The translations under genes were made by a program, and so were the position numbers. This document shows, one piece after another, positions 58,935 to 64,000 of a DNA stretch of 64,000 nucleotides. Every line of letters begins with the position of its first letter. The first letter of the stretch is position 1. The notes beneath the pieces were generated by a model. That model was not told the origin of the DNA. It was given only the letters and a program-made list of their open reading frames with translations, and made no database searches. Source of the DNA: Paulownia fortunei. Taxonomy: Eukaryota; Streptophyta; Magnoliopsida; Lamiales; Paulowniaceae. The stretch lies in NCBI GenBank assembly GCA_019321725.1, contig CM033122.1, positions 1 through 64,000 on the forward strand, given 5' to 3'.

Positions 58935-60671
58935 ATGGGGGTTAAAAAAATTCTAAAAAATAAATAAAAAAGTAAAAGAATAAAGTTGAAATTAATTCCA
59001 ACATGAACCGTAAGCTTCCAAGCAATAAAAGGAAACCCAGTGACTAGCTTTTTACTATCGTGTGGCTGTTACTAAAGTTTTTCTGTGTTCAATACATAAT
59101 GATAATAGCTAAGTAAATCCATGGTCGAGTGGCTATTCGTTCGTTTTAAATATGTATTTCACTCATTTTGATACTCGTATAGTAAACATCAGTTGCTCTC
59201 CAATCTCGCTTGAATCTTGTGTTAAACAAATGTATCCAAATAAGACAATTGTATCCAAATAAGACAAATGTCAATAACTGATAGCGAAATTACTTTCGTA
59301 AACTTATCCAAATAATTCTATTTTACCACGTTACGTTTCTAATATCATAATGAAATAATTGAGAATTTCGAATATGAAATTAGGTCAAACCTAAATAATT
59401 TTTTTTTTTTTATAAGTGTGATCCGCTGAACATATATCTAATTTTTTTTATTTTTTATTTTTGTATTCCTTGGAATTTTATTTTCATGTTTCAATTTTGG
59501 TGTTACCTGAAATTTCTTTGAAAAGAAATGAAAAGTATATCATCCTTTTTGAAATTCTTTAGAGGAGAAATCGAGTATAGAATATGAAATATCAAAATTC
59601 ATATATATATATATATATATCATGGGGGTTAAAAAAGTTCTAAAAAATAAATAAAAAAATAAAAGAATAGAGTTGAAATTAATTCCAACATGAACCGTAA
59701 GCTCCCAAGTAATAGAAGAAAACTCAGTCACTCATTTTGAGGTTTACTATAACTTTTTACTATTGTGCGATTGTTACTGAAGTTTTTGCCTTTGTTCAAT
59801 ACATAATGACAATAGGTAAGTAAATCCGTGGTCGAGTGACTATTTGTTCGTTTTAAATATATATTTCACTCATTTGTACACTCGTATAGTAAACACCAGT
59901 TACTCTTCAATATCACCTAAATCTTGTGTACCAAAATAAGACAAATGTCAATAACTGGTAGTGGAATCATTTTCGTGAACTTACCAAAATAATTCTATTT
60001 TACCACGTTACGTTTCTAATATCATAATGAAATAATTGAGAATTTCGAATATGAAATTAGGTCAAACCTAAATAAAATATTTTTTCTTGATAAGTGTGAT
60101 CCGCTGAACATATATCTAATTTTTTTTATTTTTTATTTTTGTATTCCTTGGAATTTTATTTTCATGTTCCAATTTTGGTGTTACCTGGAATTTCTTTGAA
60201 AAGAAATGAAAAGTATATCACCCTATTTGAAATTCTTTAGGGGAGAAGTCGAGTATAGAATATAAAATATCAAAATTCATATATATATATATATATCATG
60301 GGGGTTAAAAAAGTTCTAAAAAATAAATAAATAAGTAAAAGAATATAGTTGAAATTAATTCCAACATGAACCGTAAGCTTCCAAGCAATAGAAAGAAACC
60401 CAACGACTAATTTCGATGTTTATTATAGCTTTTTACTATCGTGCGGCTGTTACTAAAGTTTTTGCCTCTATTCAATACATAATGACAATAGCTAAGTAAA
60501 TATATGGTCGAGTGGCTATTCGTTCGTTCTAAATATGTATTTCACTCATTTGTACACTCGTATAGTAAACACCAGTTGCTCTCCAATCTTGCTTGAATTT
60601 TATGTTAAACAAGTGTACCCAAATAAGACAAATGTCAATAACTAGTAGTGGAATCACTTTCGTGAACTTAC
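57921..60671. repeat. Tandem array, four copies of a roughly 0.68-0.71 kb non-coding unit
   Basis: Using the anchor ATAATTCTATTTTACCA, units start at 57921, 58598, 59312 and 59989, giving lengths of 677, 714, 677 and about 683. Each carries in the same order TAATATCATAATGAAATAAT, AAGTGTGATCCG, a short (AT)n run before TGGGGGTTAAAAAA, CGAGTGGCTATTCGTTCG, CACTCGTATAGTA and AAATGTCAATAACT. The first unit is the most diverged. The second is longer because of a (GT)n expansion near 58912-58934 and an internal duplication of TATCCAAATAAGACAA. No frame stays open, so it is non-coding. Confidence 0.93.
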
Positions 60672-63350
60672 TTTATTTCAATGTCGCTTAAAAGAGTCGT
60701 CATTTCCAAATGGCTCTTCTTTGGGTGGAACAAAAAAAGAACTAGAAATGCTGCTGAATTTGCATACCTTTATTCTACGGACAATTGAATTAGTTATCGT
60801 ACACAAATGATGGAGCATATGATAAGTAAGATATCATTCAACCTCAAACTCATTTAACTATAGTTGATAACAACAATGCTTGAGAATTGATGTGCATTCG
60901 ACTCTTATGAGCTAGTAATAATTGATTTTTAAATAATCCGCATCATTTCTACTTTTATTGTTACATAGATTTTCTTTTTATATGATCCTATGTCAATAAT
61001 TATGATTTTATATATGGAAAATATAATATTACTGAAATGTACGCATGTATCATCTCTTTTGTTAGGAATAGCTAATGCTTGTTGGATACTTTAATTTGAC
61101 AATGATTTTCATGCAGAACAAAAAGAAATGAGCTATGTCTTAGTTAAACTTGAAGATGCAAGTCTTCTTTGATTTTTATACAATAAAGTTATTAGACTTT
61201 TTAATTTAACAAAAAATATGATTTAATTAAGTGTTGATATATATTGCAATAAATGTTGAAACCTCAATAGGAAAAGTAATTATTAGGAATTAATTTTTGA
61301 ATTATTGCATTTAAGGTACGTAGGTATCTATACAATACATTTTTGATATATGATTTTTAATTAACATAAAAAAACTCCATATTTTCTAAGATGGCTGCCT
61401 TATTCAGTTTTGTTAAATTTTATAGTTATTGTCAATTACATTCTCACAAGTCATAAGAATTAAATTATAAATAATTCCATATTATTAACAGGCATTTGGA
61501 GAATACCTTTTTTTTTTTTTTTTTATGGCACTGTCTATAAAAAAAAATCAAAATTATCTATTATATGTACACATATTTTTTGGGAAAACTATGCCTTTCT
61601 TTGTTAACTTATAAACAAACTAAACATCTAATATTGGATTGCTCTTAGATAAATTCGAATTAATAACTTATACTTGAAGAAATTAATGTTACGAGGATTA
61701 TTATTAAACCAAAGACATACCGTAAAAATCAATTTATTTTTGGGTATTAGTCTGAAATATACTATTATATTTATGTATCCAACCCAATCCATTGTATACT
61801 TTATTGGACGGAGGCTCGTAGAATTTTCAAAGGCCCGGGCACTAAAGCATTTTTTGGCTGGATTAGTCACCCCAAAATGGGGGTGTGATATATTTATTTT
61901 ATTAGGCCCACTTTCATAATTTGGGTCGATATTGTCATATTTACTTATTAAAATTAAAATAAAATTATATTTGACGTAGTTGAATACTCTAAGGCCCATT
62001 TATTTTTGTGGATAAGATATAATATGATTGATAAAAATTATGATAAATTAAAAAATATAAATTATATTATCAATTAATATTATATGTATTTTGATTGATT
62101 GTGAGAAATATGTTTTAATACAAAATTTTATCACATGAATTCTTGATAGGATTTTGACATTGATAACTGTAAAAAGATTAAAATGCCCCCCGAGTAACTA
62201 AGCTGAAATTGACTCCTCACATTCTTCCTCGCCCATTATGAACAGTGAAATCCCTGTTATTCCTTCTTCTTCTTCTTTATTTCTTTCTTATATTCTCACT
62301 GAAAAAAAAATAATTAAAAAAATTAATGTTATCACTCGTCATTGTCACAATCATGATTTACCCTAATAATTAATCTCACACTAAAAACATATCAGAATTA
62401 AAATCACAAATACAGAACCACATACAACAGATGGGTTTTTCTTTCTGGCCAATTTTCAAGAAACCATCAATGGTGAAGTTGAGAAATGGGTTGTCCAAGA
62501 GGGAAAAAAATTTGTCTTTATAAGAAGACCGCCTATCACATGAAAATTTTAAATTAAAAAAATAATTTTAAGACAAAATCCAACAATCTATCCCAAAATT
62601 CTAGTCTATCCAATTATAAAATAAAAAAACAAAAAATAAATTATCAAGAACAAAAAATAACATTAATCAAACTTGCAACTCGCTACACCAATAGCTTGAA
62701 CAACTCCCGACCTCATCCACCAAATTCGGGCTCCTTGTTGAAATTTGTAATGGCGATCGACTTTTTAGCTGAGTATTGAAAATGGATATTCGAAGGGCAA
62801 GTGCATGTAAATTTACATTGAATTTTAGGAATAAAAATGACAATTCAAATTAATAATACATGATAGGCCACGCTGGATATATGAATCACACTTCTTGGGC
62901 CTGATTGTAATCAGACCAAATTTTTTAATTTGTACCGGGTTAGGTGATGTAAACGGCCGTCATTTTGGAAAGTATACACTTAATTGAATTTGATAATTTA
63001 GTAAATTGGGCCTAACGGACCAAAGTAATCAAGGCCTGAATGAAAGCCAGATCCCATTCCTCTACCTCATTCCCCCAATTTAAGTAGAAAAATACCCACT
63101 ACTCCACCTTGCAAATCACGAGTAAGTTTCAGAATGATGCCTTAAGGAAAGCCATCTCTAAATTACTTATGACTTTAAGGAGAAACCCACGTAACTTCAC
63201 TGAGATCAATATTATGTATGTTTACATAAATGCCTTCAACCCAATTCGTAAAGACACTTCCCCACTATGCAAACACCTGCTGTGAAATTCTTTTACAAGG
63301 CTTTGCCCTCTCTCATTCTCTCATTCCCTCCCCAAGCTATGCAACATATT
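60672..63350. other. Intergenic region, no gene seen
   Basis: AT-rich. Open frames at 61628-61999 (-) and 61674-61919 (+) show no family motif. Several TGGGCC-type (site II-like) motifs occur near 61903, 61992, 62897 and 63007, which could belong to the promoter of a gene beyond the right edge, but this is weak. Confidence 0.5.
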
Positions 63351-63688
63351 AAAAATTGAAAAAGAGAAAAATGAAGAAGAAAGAAAAAAGGGAAGAAAAA
63401 AAAACTGGAAAAGAAAATAAAGAAAATAAAAGAGGAGTGTTCATGGTGGGGACAGTGGTTGTTAGGTCGGGGGAGATATGAAAGAGAAAATGAGATATAC
63501 AATAGATAAGAGAAATATTCAGAAAGAAGAAAAGACTAAAAAATGAGAGAAAAAATGAAGAAGAAAGAAGAGATTTGCTTGATGAATTTGCAGAAAAAAA
63601 AAAAAAACACATGAGGAGGGAAAGTTTTTGGAAGAATAGAGAGCAAAGAAGAAAAAGATAAAAAGAAAGAGAGAGGAAATTAGAAACT
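63351..63688 (+). repeat. Long purine-rich (GA/AAG) tract
   Basis: About 340 bases in which the plus strand is dominated by A and G, built from irregular GAAGAA, GAGAAA and GGAAG runs, with only one mixed break near 63438-63475. The minus strand is correspondingly C/T-rich and gives artefact Phe/Leu/Ser-rich frames. Confidence 0.85.
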
Positions 63689-64000
63689 TTGTGAGGAGGG
63701 TATTTTGGTAATATTATATTACATCCATTCATCATGCAATTTATATATTGAATTATATTCAATACAAATATATTATTCTTATAATTTAATAAATTATTGA
63801 TAATATTTATTAATAAATTAATTCATATTTAATAGTTAATTATATTTTTTTTTATTAATTATGTTATATCTCAACTAAAAAAAAAGTAAACGGCCATTGT
63901 ATACCTAAGCTATTTGTAGGCTTTTCGTCCAACCCGTTTAATTTGTCTTAAGATGAATTGAAGTCTTTCAAACCAGCTCGGGCTTAAAAATTCAAGTCTA
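63689..64000. other. Right edge, no gene seen
   Basis: Very AT-rich DNA running to the end of the window with no open frame or RNA gene that I can support. Confidence 0.5.

Noticed and set aside
63293..63762. Phe/Ser/Leu-rich minus-strand frames that look like membrane protein
   Set aside because: Pure consequence of the polypurine tract; no conserved motif.

Overview
This window is nuclear DNA from a flowering plant, almost certainly a eudicot. Genes are split by AT-rich introns with plant-type splice sites. Intergenic DNA is very AT-rich and full of (AT)n microsatellites. The proteins read best as relatives of Arabidopsis families: ERF, DUF868, Golgi SNARE, type-B ARR and PICKLE. I cannot name the species from sequence alone. 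No prokaryotic, organellar or viral gene was recognised.

Layout. 1-3.1 kb: no gene seen. 3.19-3.87 kb (+): two-exon ERF003-like AP2/ERF factor. 3.9-9.2 kb: AT-rich, no gene seen. 9.49-10.60 kb (+): single-exon DUF868 gene interrupted by an apparent 1-base frameshift. 10.6-17.9 kb: no confident gene, only repeats and one decayed coding-like patch near 14.3-14.7 kb. 17.94-20.43 kb (+): three-exon mitochondrial p32/MAM33-type protein. 22.79-26.01 kb (-): five-exon Golgi SNARE GOS11, convergent with the previous gene. 27.39-27.69 kb: a MITE-like foldback element. 29.13-about 34.4 kb (+): type-B cytokinin response regulator of the ARR10/ARR12 clade, divergent from GOS11; its last exon is uncertain. 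35.63-57.00 kb (-): a PICKLE (CHD3) chromatin remodeller of 30 coding exons spread over 21 kb. All 30 exons join in frame to about 1,469 residues. 57.92-60.67 kb: four tandem copies of a roughly 0.7 kb non-coding unit. 60.7-64 kb: no gene seen, with a long purine-rich tract at 63.35-63.69 kb.

The genes do not form a pathway. They are unrelated housekeeping and regulatory genes: cuticle or stress transcription, mitochondrial matrix, Golgi fusion, cytokinin signalling and chromatin repression. I found no clear new biological system. The points most worth checking are the DUF868 frameshift, two GC-AG introns, a 27-base tandem acceptor pair and a ten-residue repeat in the PICKLE homologue, the unclear end of the response regulator, and the 0.7 kb tandem array. 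Exon limits were set by hand from splice signals, reading phase and remembered family sequences, with no transcript data.
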